64,000 nucleotides of DNA from Pseudanabaena minima. GTDB taxonomy: Bacteria; Cyanobacteriota; Cyanobacteriia; Pseudanabaenales; Pseudanabaenaceae. Where the stretch lies: the NCBI RefSeq assembly GCF_051131155.1, contig NZ_CP159508.1, positions 2,666,001-2,730,000 of the forward strand. The letters run 5' to 3'. The notes beneath the pieces are model-generated. The model was not told the origin of the DNA, searched no databases, and saw only the letters and a list, made by a program, of their open reading frames with translations. A program made the translations under genes and the position numbers. Numbering within the stretch: the first letter of the stretch is position 1; the number at the start of each line of letters is the position of its first letter. Shown piece after piece: positions 43,054 to 50,911 of this stretch.

Positions 43054-44337
43054 ATGGACTCGATATTAAGACAAGGTAGTAAGGGTAGTGCTGTTGCTGA
43101 GTTGCAGCAACTTCTCCAGAGTAAAGGATTTTATACTGGCAAAATTGACAGCGATTTTGGCGTTGGCACGACAAATGCTGTCCTAAAATTTCAAAAAGCA
43201 AATGGGTTAGTAACTGATGGCATTGTTGGTAGTTCTAGTTGGGCTAAGCTGCGTGCGGTTGTCCCGACAACTACATCTCAAGGATTGCCAACATTATTGC
43301 CAGGCTCTAAAGGCGCAGCAGTTGCTCAAGCACAACAACTACTCAAAGATAAAGGCTATTACCAAGGTCGCATTGACGGAGATTTTGGTATGGGAACGAG
43401 GGATGCGATCGCGGCATTTCAACGTGCCAATGGCTTAACCGTCGATGGCAAAGTAGGCGAACAAACATGGAAAAAATTGCAAGCTCCCGCGATCGCCGAT
43501 GTCACACCTCCAGTAACCGTTGTGGAGATTGTCCGCCCACCATCGCCATCACCCACACCTGTAACTCCATCCCCCTCTCCTACACCTTCGATCTTTGTTC
43601 CTACACCAACTGGAACGCCAACTAGTACTACTACTGGTACTACTGGCAATACTAGTAATGCTCCTGTAACTTCAATTCCAACTGCAAGCGCGATTAGTCT
43701 CGTTGATGCGGCGAATAGTTATAGCCGCGCTAGATTACCCAATCAAACTGCTGCGCTTAATAATTTACAAGCAAGTGTTACCACGGAAATATTGCAGCAA
43801 TTTTTTCAGCGTTGGCAAATCGCATCTGGACAAGCAACCACAGCAACATCTCTACAAGATGCTTTTAGTGGTTACAACATCGCTCAAATGCTTAATCAAA
43901 ATCTTGCCCTGCAATGGTTACAAAGCCAACTCTTGCCACAGGCGATCGCCCAGTTTCGCCAAGATTGGTCAAACCTGAATGCAGGCATAGGTACAAGCAC
44001 CCCATTTACCCCACAGCCCAGTCCAACTCCATCTCCCACTTCTCAGCTTCAACTGATTAATCTTACTGATGCCGTAAAAGTTTATAAACGCGATGCCAGT
44101 CAAGTTACTGCATTGGAAAATCTTCAAGCCTCTATCCCAGCCCAGACTATGCAACAGTTTTTCCAGCGTTGGTCACTTGCCTCTGAACAAACAGCGATCG
44201 CCATTTCTTTGGTTGATGTATTTCAAGACTACGACAGTCAGAAATTGCCTAGTCAAATCACTGCTTTGCAATGGCTAGAAAAAGAGCTAACCACAGCTAA
44301 CCTAGAGAAATTTTCACGGGATTGGCAAACAATCTAA
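43054..44337 (+). CDS. Peptidoglycan-binding protein with two PGB1 domains and duplicated C-terminal domain
   Basis: About 427 residues. Two tandem PG_binding_1 units open it (QGSKGSAVAELQQLLQSKGF, FGVGTTNAVLKFQKANGL; then PGSKGAAVAQAQQLLKDKGY, FGMGTRDAIAAFQRANGL). A Pro/Ser/Thr-rich linker follows, then two ~85-residue repeats each carrying LQAS, QQFFQRW and LQWL, joined by another Pro-rich linker. The repeats are a domain I do not recognise. No clear signal peptide from ATG 43054; the alternative TTG 43018 does not add one. Confidence 0.8.
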   Translation: MDSILRQGSKGSAVAELQQLLQSKGFYTGKIDSDFGVGTTNAVLKFQKANGLVTDGIVGSSSWAKLRAVVPTTTSQGLPTLLPGSKGAAVAQAQQLLKDKGYYQGRIDGDFGMGTRDAIAAFQRANGLTVDGKVGEQTWKKLQAPAIADVTPPVTVVEIVRPPSPSPTPVTPSPSPTPSIFVPTPTGTPTSTTTGTTGNTSNAPVTSIPTASAISLVDAANSYSRARLPNQTAALNNLQASVTTEILQQFFQRWQIASGQATTATSLQDAFSGYNIAQMLNQNLALQWLQSQLLPQAIAQFRQDWSNLNAGIGTSTPFTPQPSPTPSPTSQLQLINLTDAVKVYKRDASQVTALENLQASIPAQTMQQFFQRWSLASEQTAIAISLVDVFQDYDSQKLPSQITALQWLEKELTTANLEKFSRDWQTI

Positions 44338-44349
44338 ACAGTTCAAAAA

Positions 44350-44384
44350 AGATCAAAAAGGGCGCTTCGTGCCCTTTTTGATCT
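44350..44384. terminator. Bidirectional terminator-like palindrome, GCTTCGT core
   Basis: Arms AGATCAAAAAGGGC/GCCCTTTTTGATCT between convergent genes, overlapping the tsaC stop. Confidence 0.8.
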
Positions 44385-44961
44385 AAAAATTGACAGCACC
44401 TTGCCGACGTACCAACCAACCCTCCGTAGTCCATTCCACTACTGTGGAGGGCAATCCACTACCTGACTGCTCCGTAATATCAATTCCATCGCCCAAGGTA
44501 ATTACTGAAGGAAAGGCATCATGAATTTCCAACATTCTGCGGTATGGGGGCTGATTACTTTTGTTGGCACTTGTGGTCAGCATTGCTCCCGTTTGCTGCA
44601 AAATGGCAATCGCCATTTTGCTATCGGGAATTCGCACACCCAAAGTTTTAAAACCTTGATTTAGCTTACAGCCGCGATCGCTAGCAGGTAAAACCAGAGT
44701 CACAGCTCCCGCGAAATATTTCTGAGCCACTTGTTCCCAAGTTTCCAGAGCAGGATGACTTGTATCTAAAAACGGTAAAAATTCTTGCCAACTCGCCGCC
44801 ATCAAAATTAACGGTTTATCAAGCGATCGCTGCTTGAGCGTAAAAATATCGGCACTGCGATCAGGCCGCACCGCCAAAGCAGGCACAGTATCTGTAGGGA
44901 AACTAACTAACTTTCCAGATCTTGCACCCGCTACTAAAGCTGCTAAAGAAACTAAAGCCAC
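44383..44961 (-). CDS. tsaC: L-threonylcarbamoyladenylate synthase (Sua5/YrdC family)
   Basis: 192 residues. Makes threonylcarbamoyl-AMP for t6A37 modification of ANN-decoding tRNAs. SGKLVSFPTDTVPALA, LKQRSLDKPLILMA, GAVTLVLPAS, LGVRIPDS and TTSANKSNQPP are the family blocks. Starts with GTG. Length fits the single-domain TsaC/YrdC rather than the longer Sua5. Confidence 0.9.
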   Translation of the reverse strand: MALVSLAALVAGARSGKLVSFPTDTVPALAVRPDRSADIFTLKQRSLDKPLILMAASWQEFLPFLDTSHPALETWEQVAQKYFAGAVTLVLPASDRGCKLNQGFKTLGVRIPDSKMAIAILQQTGAMLTTSANKSNQPPYRRMLEIHDAFPSVITLGDGIDITEQSGSGLPSTVVEWTTEGWLVRRQGAVNF

Positions 44962-45037
44962 TGAATCCCACTATCTCTAAAATTAACAAACCAACTACAC
45001 AGAAAAGCAAAGGTGAATAGGAAAAAATAATTACTAA

Positions 45038-45613
45038 TTACTTATCAGCTATTACCGAAATCAATTTTAAATCAACCTCCTTATTTTCCAGAGCAGCCAC
45101 TACAGCCAAGACCCCAGGACCAAAAAATCGTGTTAACTTGTCTTGTTTTTGTTGCCAAGCCTCAAAATCCATCAAAGGCGATCGGAAGCGTAAAACTAGA
45201 CTATAAGCTCCTTTCGTTTCTTCAGATTGAGAAATTTCTTCATAGATACCAACTAGAATAGGTCGCTCCTCATCGGTAGGACTCATGCCCACTTTTTCTA
45301 AAATTTCATCCAAGTGCGCCTTAATTCCATAACGGTAGCGAGTTACATCATTTCGCAACTGCTTTTGAGTTGGAGTCTCTTGTAACTTACGCAAAGCCAG
45401 AACAGGCTCAGATTCAGGAACAAGTACAGGTGTTGGCGTTACTTCTGACGACTTAAACGCAAATCCTCCTAATAAGATGGGAAACCCGTAGAAAAATCCG
45501 ATCAGATTTAAAGTCGAATTGCCCTTGGCATAAGCCCAAAATCCAACTAAAAACAGAATTCCACCAACGTATAGACCAATTGAGGCTAGAGATATTTTAT
45601 TAAGCTTAAGCAT
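45038..45613 (-). CDS. DUF2854 family membrane protein
   Basis: About 191 residues. Two N-terminal membrane segments (residues ~9-28 and 37-55; IGLYVGGILFLVGFWAY, LNLIGFFYGFPILLGGFAF) then a soluble domain with LRNDVTRYRYGIKAHLDEILEKVG. This matches the cyanobacterial/plastid DUF2854 family as I remember it; function unknown. ATG 45613 preferred over TTG 45619. Confidence 0.8.
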   Translation of the reverse strand: MLKLNKISLASIGLYVGGILFLVGFWAYAKGNSTLNLIGFFYGFPILLGGFAFKSSEVTPTPVLVPESEPVLALRKLQETPTQKQLRNDVTRYRYGIKAHLDEILEKVGMSPTDEERPILVGIYEEISQSEETKGAYSLVLRFRSPLMDFEAWQQKQDKLTRFFGPGVLAVVAALENKEVDLKLISVIADK

Positions 45614-45728
45614 AATCAAAAATTAATAATACTTAATAAATGTATCTTTTAAACGTATCCATTTTTTGAAGATATTTTTAGCGATCAAGTGAATATAGTG
45701 ACCGCAAGTTACATCGGATATAAAAACA

Positions 45729-45769
45729 AAAAGACTAAAGGCGGCGCTTCGCGCCGCCTTTAGTCTTTT
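45729..45769. repeat. Palindrome, GCTTCGC core
   Basis: Nineteen-base arms (AAAAGACTAAAGGCGGCGC) with loop TTC in the ~420-base gap between the DUF2854 gene and rpoD. Confidence 0.85.
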
Positions 45770-45869
45770 ATTCTAGGGCAAGTGGTTATGGCTATAGATT
45801 TCAAAATTCTTTTGCCAAAAAATTTTTTATAGTTGGGGTTAACATCGTTAGACTATAAATATATAAGTA

Positions 45870-45996
45870 GGAATTACACCGTGATAACCGAATTTAGGAA
45901 TTGTAAATTGCCCCTTAGGCAGGTTTTTCATAATTCTAAGTAGCCGAAACCACCATTTTTATATTTGGCAAGCTACAATCATCTAGGTGTAATTCC
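45870..45996 (+). promoter_or_regulatory. Long-range inverted repeat in the rpoD leader
   Basis: GGAATTACACC (45870-45880) and GGTGTAATTCC (45986-45996) are exact complements 105 bases apart, the second ending 44 bases before the rpoD ATG. They could close a folded leader or serve as paired binding sites. No promoter could be fixed with confidence. Confidence 0.4.
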
Positions 45997-46040
45997 CCGT
46001 AGCACAAAGTTTTAGACAGTACGGATCTGAGGAATCTGGC

Positions 46041-47228
46041 ATGAGCAAAACAGCCATCGACCTACCTATTGAAATCAAGTTGCCTGTTGGCAAACTTGGC
46101 GGAAATCTCGAAGAAATTGAAGAAGACCTTGACGACCTAGATGATGATATCGAACTCGAAAAGGACGATTTAATTGATGACTCAGATGAAGACGCTGACA
46201 TTGACGATGACCCTGACAAAGCTGGCAAGGCAAGGGGGACTAAAAAACGCGCTAGCCAGACTAAGAAAAAACATTTTACTGAAGACTCAATTCGCCTGTA
46301 TCTTCAAGAAATTGGTCGTATCCGCTTACTCAGAGCCGATGAAGAAATTGAGCTAGCTCGTAAGATTGCCGATCTGCTTGAACTAGAGCTAAAGCGTGAA
46401 GAATTAGCTACTGAAGTTGATTGTCATCCTGATGATGTCAGGGAACCAGATTGGGCAATCAAAATGGGGATGCCCCTTGGGGAGTTCCGCAAACGTCTGC
46501 ACTCTGGTCGCCGCGCCAAAGACAAAATGGTGCAGTCGAACTTGAGGCTTGTGGTATCGATCGCCAAAAAATACATGAATCGTGGATTGTCTTTCCAAGA
46601 TTTAATTCAAGAGGGGAGTTTGGGCTTAATCCGCGCCGCCGAGAAGTTTGACCATGAAAAAGGTTATAAATTCTCGACCTATGCGACGTGGTGGATTCGT
46701 CAGGCTATTACCCGTGCGATCGCCGATCAATCTCGTACTATTCGTCTCCCAGTTCACCTTTACGAAACCATTTCCCGCATTAAGAAAACTACCAAGTTAC
46801 TTTCTCAAGAAATGGGGCGCAAGCCAACCGAAGAGGAAATTGCTACCCGCATGGAGATGACGATCGAAAAGCTACGGTTTATTGCCAAATCCGCCCAGTT
46901 ACCGATCTCTCTGGAAACTCCAATTGGTAAAGAAGAAGACTCTCGCCTCGGTGACTTCATTGAATCTGAAGGTGAAACTCCTGATGATCAAGTTGCTAAG
47001 AGCCTCTTACGTGAAGACCTAGAAAGTGTGCTGGGAACCCTTAGCCCCAGAGAACGCGATGTCTTAAGGTTGCGTTATGGACTTGATGACGGTCGGATGA
47101 AAACACTCGAAGAAATTGGACAAATTTTCAACGTTACTCGTGAACGCATTCGCCAAATCGAAGCTAAAGCACTCCGTAAGCTGCGTCATCCTAATCGTAA
47201 TAGCGTACTCAAAGAATATATTCGCTAA
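46041..47228 (+). CDS. rpoD: Primary RNA polymerase sigma factor (group 1)
   Basis: 395 residues, the usual size for cyanobacterial SigA. An acidic N-terminus (many Asp/Glu, residues 15-60), region 1.2 (DSIRLYLQEIGRIRLL), region 2 (LRLVVSIAKKYMNRGLSFQDL, FSTYATWWIRQAITRA), region 3 and region 4.2 (LEEIGQIFNVTRERIRQIEAK). It directs core polymerase to housekeeping promoters. Group 2 sigma factors are similar, but the acidic N-terminus and length favour the primary factor. Confidence 0.9.
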   Translation: MSKTAIDLPIEIKLPVGKLGGNLEEIEEDLDDLDDDIELEKDDLIDDSDEDADIDDDPDKAGKARGTKKRASQTKKKHFTEDSIRLYLQEIGRIRLLRADEEIELARKIADLLELELKREELATEVDCHPDDVREPDWAIKMGMPLGEFRKRLHSGRRAKDKMVQSNLRLVVSIAKKYMNRGLSFQDLIQEGSLGLIRAAEKFDHEKGYKFSTYATWWIRQAITRAIADQSRTIRLPVHLYETISRIKKTTKLLSQEMGRKPTEEEIATRMEMTIEKLRFIAKSAQLPISLETPIGKEEDSRLGDFIESEGETPDDQVAKSLLREDLESVLGTLSPRERDVLRLRYGLDDGRMKTLEEIGQIFNVTRERIRQIEAKALRKLRHPNRNSVLKEYIR

Positions 47229-47265
47229 AAACTAAAGGTGGTGCAAAGCGCCACCTTTAGTTTTT
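47227..47265 (+). terminator. Terminator-like palindrome behind rpoD, GCAAAGC core
   Basis: Eighteen-base arms AAAAACTAAAGGTGGTGC with one wobble pair, loop AAA, right arm ending TTTTT; begins in the rpoD stop codon. Confidence 0.8.
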
Positions 47266-47348
47266 GAAAGCGATCGCTAAACAGGTGTTATAATTGGAAG
47301 CCTGTGAAAAAATGACATCCTTTGAAACTAAATAAGTAAGTAACGGTT

Positions 47349-47489
47349 ATGACAAAACGTACTCTACGCGGTAGTGTCCGCAAAAAGAAGCGCACCTCTG
47401 GGTTTCGCGCCAGAATGGAAACTCCTACAGGTCGCCGAGTAATCAAAGCTCGTCGTAGCAGAGGACGGGTTCGCCTCACAACTGTATAA
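47349..47489 (+). CDS. rpmH: 50S ribosomal protein L34
   Basis: 46 residues, very basic: MTKRTLRGSVRKKKRTSGF followed by RARMETPTGRRVIKARR and ending GRVRLTTV. This is the standard L34 pattern, too short for most ORF cut-offs. It heads the conserved rpmH-rnpA-PH protein-yidC-jag cluster; rnpA starts 76 bases on. Confidence 0.97.
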   Translation: MTKRTLRGSVRKKKRTSGFRARMETPTGRRVIKARRSRGRVRLTTV

Positions 47490-47565
47490 GCTGCTATAAG
47501 ATCAGCTATTACCAGATTTAATTCACAATCGTTATTTGTACTTGATTTGCAATTGTTAATCTCTC

Positions 47566-47916
47566 GTGCTTCCTAACCAAAACCGTCTACGGCGGCGAGA
47601 AGACTTCGCAAAAGTGTATGCCAAAGGCGATCGCTACAGAGGCACTTACCTAAATTTGCGAATTCTTGTTGATATCAATGATCCCTCAACAAGGATAGGC
47701 ATCGTTGTTAGTAAGAAAGTTAGCAAGTTGGCGGTAACCCGTAATCGATTTAAGCGTCAACTTCGCGCTATTTTTCGACAACTTCTGTCACAATTGAGAG
47801 ATGGATTGCAAATAGTTGTAACAGTAACTACTGTTCAAAGCAAGCCAAGTTATCAAGAACTTTGGGATGACCTAAGGAATTTATTAGCAAAGGCGAAGGT
47901 TTTGCATGGCAGTTAA
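47566..47916 (+). CDS. rnpA: Ribonuclease P protein component
   Basis: 116 residues, normal length. Binds RNase P RNA and helps cleave pre-tRNA leaders. The family signature is VVSKKVSKLAVTRNRFKRQLRAIFR, with N-terminal RLRRREDFAKVYAKG. GTG start. The last 11 bases overlap the next gene. Confidence 0.95.
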   Translation: MLPNQNRLRRREDFAKVYAKGDRYRGTYLNLRILVDINDPSTRIGIVVSKKVSKLAVTRNRFKRQLRAIFRQLLSQLRDGLQIVVTVTTVQSKPSYQELWDDLRNLLAKAKVLHGS

Positions 47917-48304
47917 TGAGGAAGTTTACTACGAAGGCGCACCTCACATTGGCGATCTAATAATTAGTTTGCTAATGAGTATTTTTGTGATCACAATCCC
48001 TTTTGGAATTGCCGCGATCGCAAGAGCATTGTGGGTAAGGTATCGCATCACTAACCGACGCATTACCGTCACAGGTGGTTGGCGAGGTCAGACCCGTACA
48101 GATATCGTGTATGCAGAAATTGCCAAGATTGTCACGGTTCCTCGTGGTTTAGGCAGTTGGGGTGACATGGTACTGACCCTCAAAGACGGTTCGCGCCTTG
48201 AACTAAAGTCTTTACCTAAATTTCGTGAAACATACGAATATATCGAATCGAAGCTAAGCCTCAAAGCGCAAGACATAAGCGGCGCGATTGGTGGCAAAGC
48301 CTAA
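47906..48304 (+). CDS. PH domain-containing membrane protein (bPH_2 type)
   Basis: 132 residues. An N-terminal hydrophobic hairpin (residues ~17-42, ISLLMSIFVITIPFGIAAI) is followed by a bacterial PH-like domain (YRITNRRITVTGGW, VPRGLGSWGDMVLTLKDGS). This gene sits between rnpA and yidC in many cyanobacteria; its role is unknown. It overlaps rnpA. Confidence 0.85.
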   Translation: MAVNEEVYYEGAPHIGDLIISLLMSIFVITIPFGIAAIARALWVRYRITNRRITVTGGWRGQTRTDIVYAEIAKIVTVPRGLGSWGDMVLTLKDGSRLELKSLPKFRETYEYIESKLSLKAQDISGAIGGKA

Positions 48305-48406
48305 AATATTCAAGGATCGTTCTGGATGATTAAATCTTGGGCGATCCTAATTTTCATGAGTGATATTCGTTATCATTCGGATGCAAACCCAACAGTAAAG
48401 TAGAAA

Positions 48407-49714
48407 ATGGATTTCGGTGTAGGTTTTCTTTCCAACAACATAATGTTGCCTTTCCTAGATTTTTTCTACGGCATCGTGCCGAATTATGGATTGGCAATCA
48501 TTGCATTAACGTTGGTTGTACGTTTTGTGTTGTTCCCTGTTAGTGCTAATCAGCTTCGCAGTATGCGGCGCATGAAGATCGCGAACCCTGTGATGCAACA
48601 AAGAATCAAAGAAGTTCAAGAGCGCTATAAGAGCGATCCCGCTAAGCAGCAAGAAGAGCTAGCCAAAGTCAACTCGGCAAACTTCAAAGAATTTGGCAAT
48701 CCTTTGTCAGGATGTCTACCTGCACTTATTCAATTACCGATCCTGTTTGCTTTGTTTGCAACTCTCCGAGGATCGCCCTTCGCAGATATTAACTATTCTC
48801 TCAACTTTCAGATCCAAGCTCCTGAGAATGCTGCTCAAATTATTCATCAGCCTTTTACCTCTCCTAGTCAAAACGTTTACTTTGCCGATCGCGTACATTT
48901 CCCAGTTTTAGCGACGGCAGTAAATGGTACAAACTTAGCGATCGGTGAGCAATCCAAAATAGTTTTGCAAACTGCTCAAGGCAAAGATTTCAACGCTCTT
49001 GCTACTGAATATCCAGATGTAGAGCTAACTACTAAGTGGAAAGTCACTAAGGGACAAGACTTAGTTGATGTTTTAGAAGATGGCACTGTAATCGCTAAGC
49101 AAGCTGGTGATGTGACCGTTCAAGCGACAGTACCTGGACTAGCATCTAACAAAGGTTTCTTGTTTATCAAGGCACTTGGTAAAACAGGTGTAACCAATGC
49201 TGATGGCAGCATTAACTGGGATATTGTAATCATGGTTTTAGGCTTTGGTATCAGTCTATATGCCAACCAGAATATTTCTAGTGGCTCCACTCCTAAGCCT
49301 AGCAATCCGTCTCCTGAGACTTCGCAACAGGACACAATGAACAAACTCACACCAATTATTTTCTCTGGTATGTTTTTGTTTTTCCCACTGCCTTCAGGTG
49401 TCATGCTTTACATGTTGATTGCGAATATTTTCCAAACTGTACAAGCATTTATTGTTGCGAAGGAGCCGCTACCTGAAAATCTACAAAAGCTAGTAACAGT
49501 GTCAGCAAGTCCAGCAGTTTCAACTAAGACTAGTGCTAAGACAGATAGCAAAGCGATCGCCTCTAGCAAATCTGAAGCCAGTAAAATACCGCTTGATACT
49601 AAATCTAAGGCAACGGTGGTTGACGATAAGGATAAAGATAGTAAGAGTCCTACTAAGTCTGCCTTACCTTTTGAGCCTAACTCTTCTAACAAGAAAAAGA
49701 AGAAAGGTTCCTAA
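48407..49714 (+). CDS. yidC: Membrane protein insertase YidC/Oxa1/Alb3
   Basis: 435 residues. Inserts proteins into plasma and thylakoid membranes. Core helices are seen in LDFFYGIVPNYGLAIIALTL, NPLSGCLPALIQLPILFALF and MFLFFPLPSGVMLYMLIANI. Between them lies a ~130-residue extracytoplasmic insert (residues ~128-260) with strand-rich sequence ending VTVQATVPGLASNKGFL that resembles a bacterial Ig-like (Big2) fold. The C-terminus is Lys/Ser-rich. Followed closely by jag. Confidence 0.95.
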   Translation: MDFGVGFLSNNIMLPFLDFFYGIVPNYGLAIIALTLVVRFVLFPVSANQLRSMRRMKIANPVMQQRIKEVQERYKSDPAKQQEELAKVNSANFKEFGNPLSGCLPALIQLPILFALFATLRGSPFADINYSLNFQIQAPENAAQIIHQPFTSPSQNVYFADRVHFPVLATAVNGTNLAIGEQSKIVLQTAQGKDFNALATEYPDVELTTKWKVTKGQDLVDVLEDGTVIAKQAGDVTVQATVPGLASNKGFLFIKALGKTGVTNADGSINWDIVIMVLGFGISLYANQNISSGSTPKPSNPSPETSQQDTMNKLTPIIFSGMFLFFPLPSGVMLYMLIANIFQTVQAFIVAKEPLPENLQKLVTVSASPAVSTKTSAKTDSKAIASSKSEASKIPLDTKSKATVVDDKDKDSKSPTKSALPFEPNSSNKKKKKGS

Positions 49715-49750
49715 TTAAATTGGGTGGTGCTTTGCACCACCCAATTTAAT
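49714..49750. repeat. Palindrome behind yidC, GCTTTGC core
   Basis: Seventeen-base arms ATTAAATTGGGTGGTGC with loop TTT immediately after the yidC stop; may separate yidC from jag transcripts. Confidence 0.85.
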
Positions 49751-49795
49751 ATTGAAAAAACATTTAACAGAAATTTGATCAGGCAATTAAAGTTT

Positions 49796-50314
49796 ATGGA
49801 AGATACTTCAGCAAGTGCAAATTGGCTGCAAGAGCTTTTGAGTTTGATGGGTTATACGACATCGGTTGATATTCGTCTTGCAGAAGCATCTCCAGAACAA
49901 GTTAATGCTAGCTCTAAGAACTATTGGCTAGATATAAATGCTGACGGTTTACAGGAGCAGCAAATTCAAAGGCTGATTGGTAAAGATGGCATCGTACTTG
50001 ACTCGTTACAATACTTGGCTAGCATTCTTCTGAATCTTCACTTACCTGTAGAAACACCAGATCAGAAAAATCATAATTTTTACACTGTCGAATTGAATGG
50101 CTATCGGTCAAAACGTTTAGCTGATTTGCAGTCCTTGGCAGAACAAGCAGTACAACAAGTACGTGAAACACAAACTGAGTTTGCCATTAAACAATTGTCG
50201 TCCGCCGATCGCCGCTATATTCACCAGCTTTTAGAAGATTTTCCAGATATTGAAACCCATAGTCAGGGTCGAGAACCAAATCGTCATTTGATTGTTAAAT
50301 TAGTGAACAGCTAA
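49796..50314 (+). CDS. Jag/KhpB RNA-binding protein (KH-R3H)
   Basis: About 172 residues. KH-type domain in the middle (QQIQRLIGKDGIVLDSLQYL) and an R3H domain at the C-terminus (LSSADRRYIHQLLEDFPDI...SQGREPNRHLIV). Binds RNA; in other bacteria KhpB affects division and RNA stability. The N-terminal Jag_N domain is short or absent. ATG 49796 is preferred to the ORF start in the palindrome's shadow. One base overlaps the next gene. Confidence 0.9.
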   Translation: MEDTSASANWLQELLSLMGYTTSVDIRLAEASPEQVNASSKNYWLDINADGLQEQQIQRLIGKDGIVLDSLQYLASILLNLHLPVETPDQKNHNFYTVELNGYRSKRLADLQSLAEQAVQQVRETQTEFAIKQLSSADRRYIHQLLEDFPDIETHSQGREPNRHLIVKLVNS

Positions 50315-50817
50315 TGGAAAAGTTATACATACCTCAGATTGCCAAAGCCGTAAATGCAACTGAAGAGTTTGAATTCAAAGAGTTTATCGAAGGGCTAGAA
50401 ACATTAACTCCTGTACAAGGGGTGATTAGTGTGCGTCATGTAGGTTCTTTTATCGAGGTTAGTGCTAAAGCTTCGACAATTATGACTTTGACCTGCGATC
50501 GCACATTGGTGCAATTTAACTACAGGTTGGCGATCGACAATTCTGAGATGATTTGGTTGGCTGAGCCACTCCCAGAAAGTGAATATCCTAGGGAACGAGA
50601 AATTGAAACAGGCGACTTAGTGGAGTCGCTATCTCCCTCTGGTTATTTTGACCCTGCAACGTGGCTATATGAGCAGTTATTGTTAGCGATTCCCTATCCC
50701 AAGATTGCACCTGATGCGCCTGCCCTTGAGGTGACAGATATAAATAGTCTTGATGGTTCAAAAGCTCCTATCGATAAGCGGTGGGAAATTTTAACTTCTT
50801 TAAAACTACCCGAATAA
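50314..50817 (+). CDS. DUF177/YceD family protein
   Basis: 167 residues. Matches the YceD pattern: LTPVQGVISVRHVGSFIEVSA, LTCDRTLVQFNYRL, and a C-terminal acidic D...PKIAPDAPAL. E. coli YceD is linked with 23S rRNA and rpmF expression; plant homologues are needed for 23S processing. The TAATG junction couples it to jag. Confidence 0.85.
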   Translation: MEKLYIPQIAKAVNATEEFEFKEFIEGLETLTPVQGVISVRHVGSFIEVSAKASTIMTLTCDRTLVQFNYRLAIDNSEMIWLAEPLPESEYPREREIETGDLVESLSPSGYFDPATWLYEQLLLAIPYPKIAPDAPALEVTDINSLDGSKAPIDKRWEILTSLKLPE

Positions 50818-50880
50818 TACCAAAGCCCAAAAGAAAAGTGGCGGTGCAAAGCACCGCCACTTTTCTTTTGGACTTTGGTA
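50818..50880. terminator. Very long palindrome, GCAAAGC core
   Basis: Thirty-base arms with one mismatch around AAA, starting in the stop codon of the DUF177 gene. Probably ends the rpmH-DUF177 cluster. Confidence 0.85.
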
Positions 50881-50882
50881 TG

Positions 50883-50910
50883 AAAAGGGAGTGCTTCGCA
50901 CTCCCTTTTT
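50883..50910. terminator. Terminator-like hairpin, GCTTCGC core
   Basis: AAAAGGGAGTGC/GCACTCCCTTTT with T-run, adjacent to the preceding palindrome and just behind the minus-strand repeat-protein stop. Confidence 0.8.
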
Positions 50911-50911
50911 G

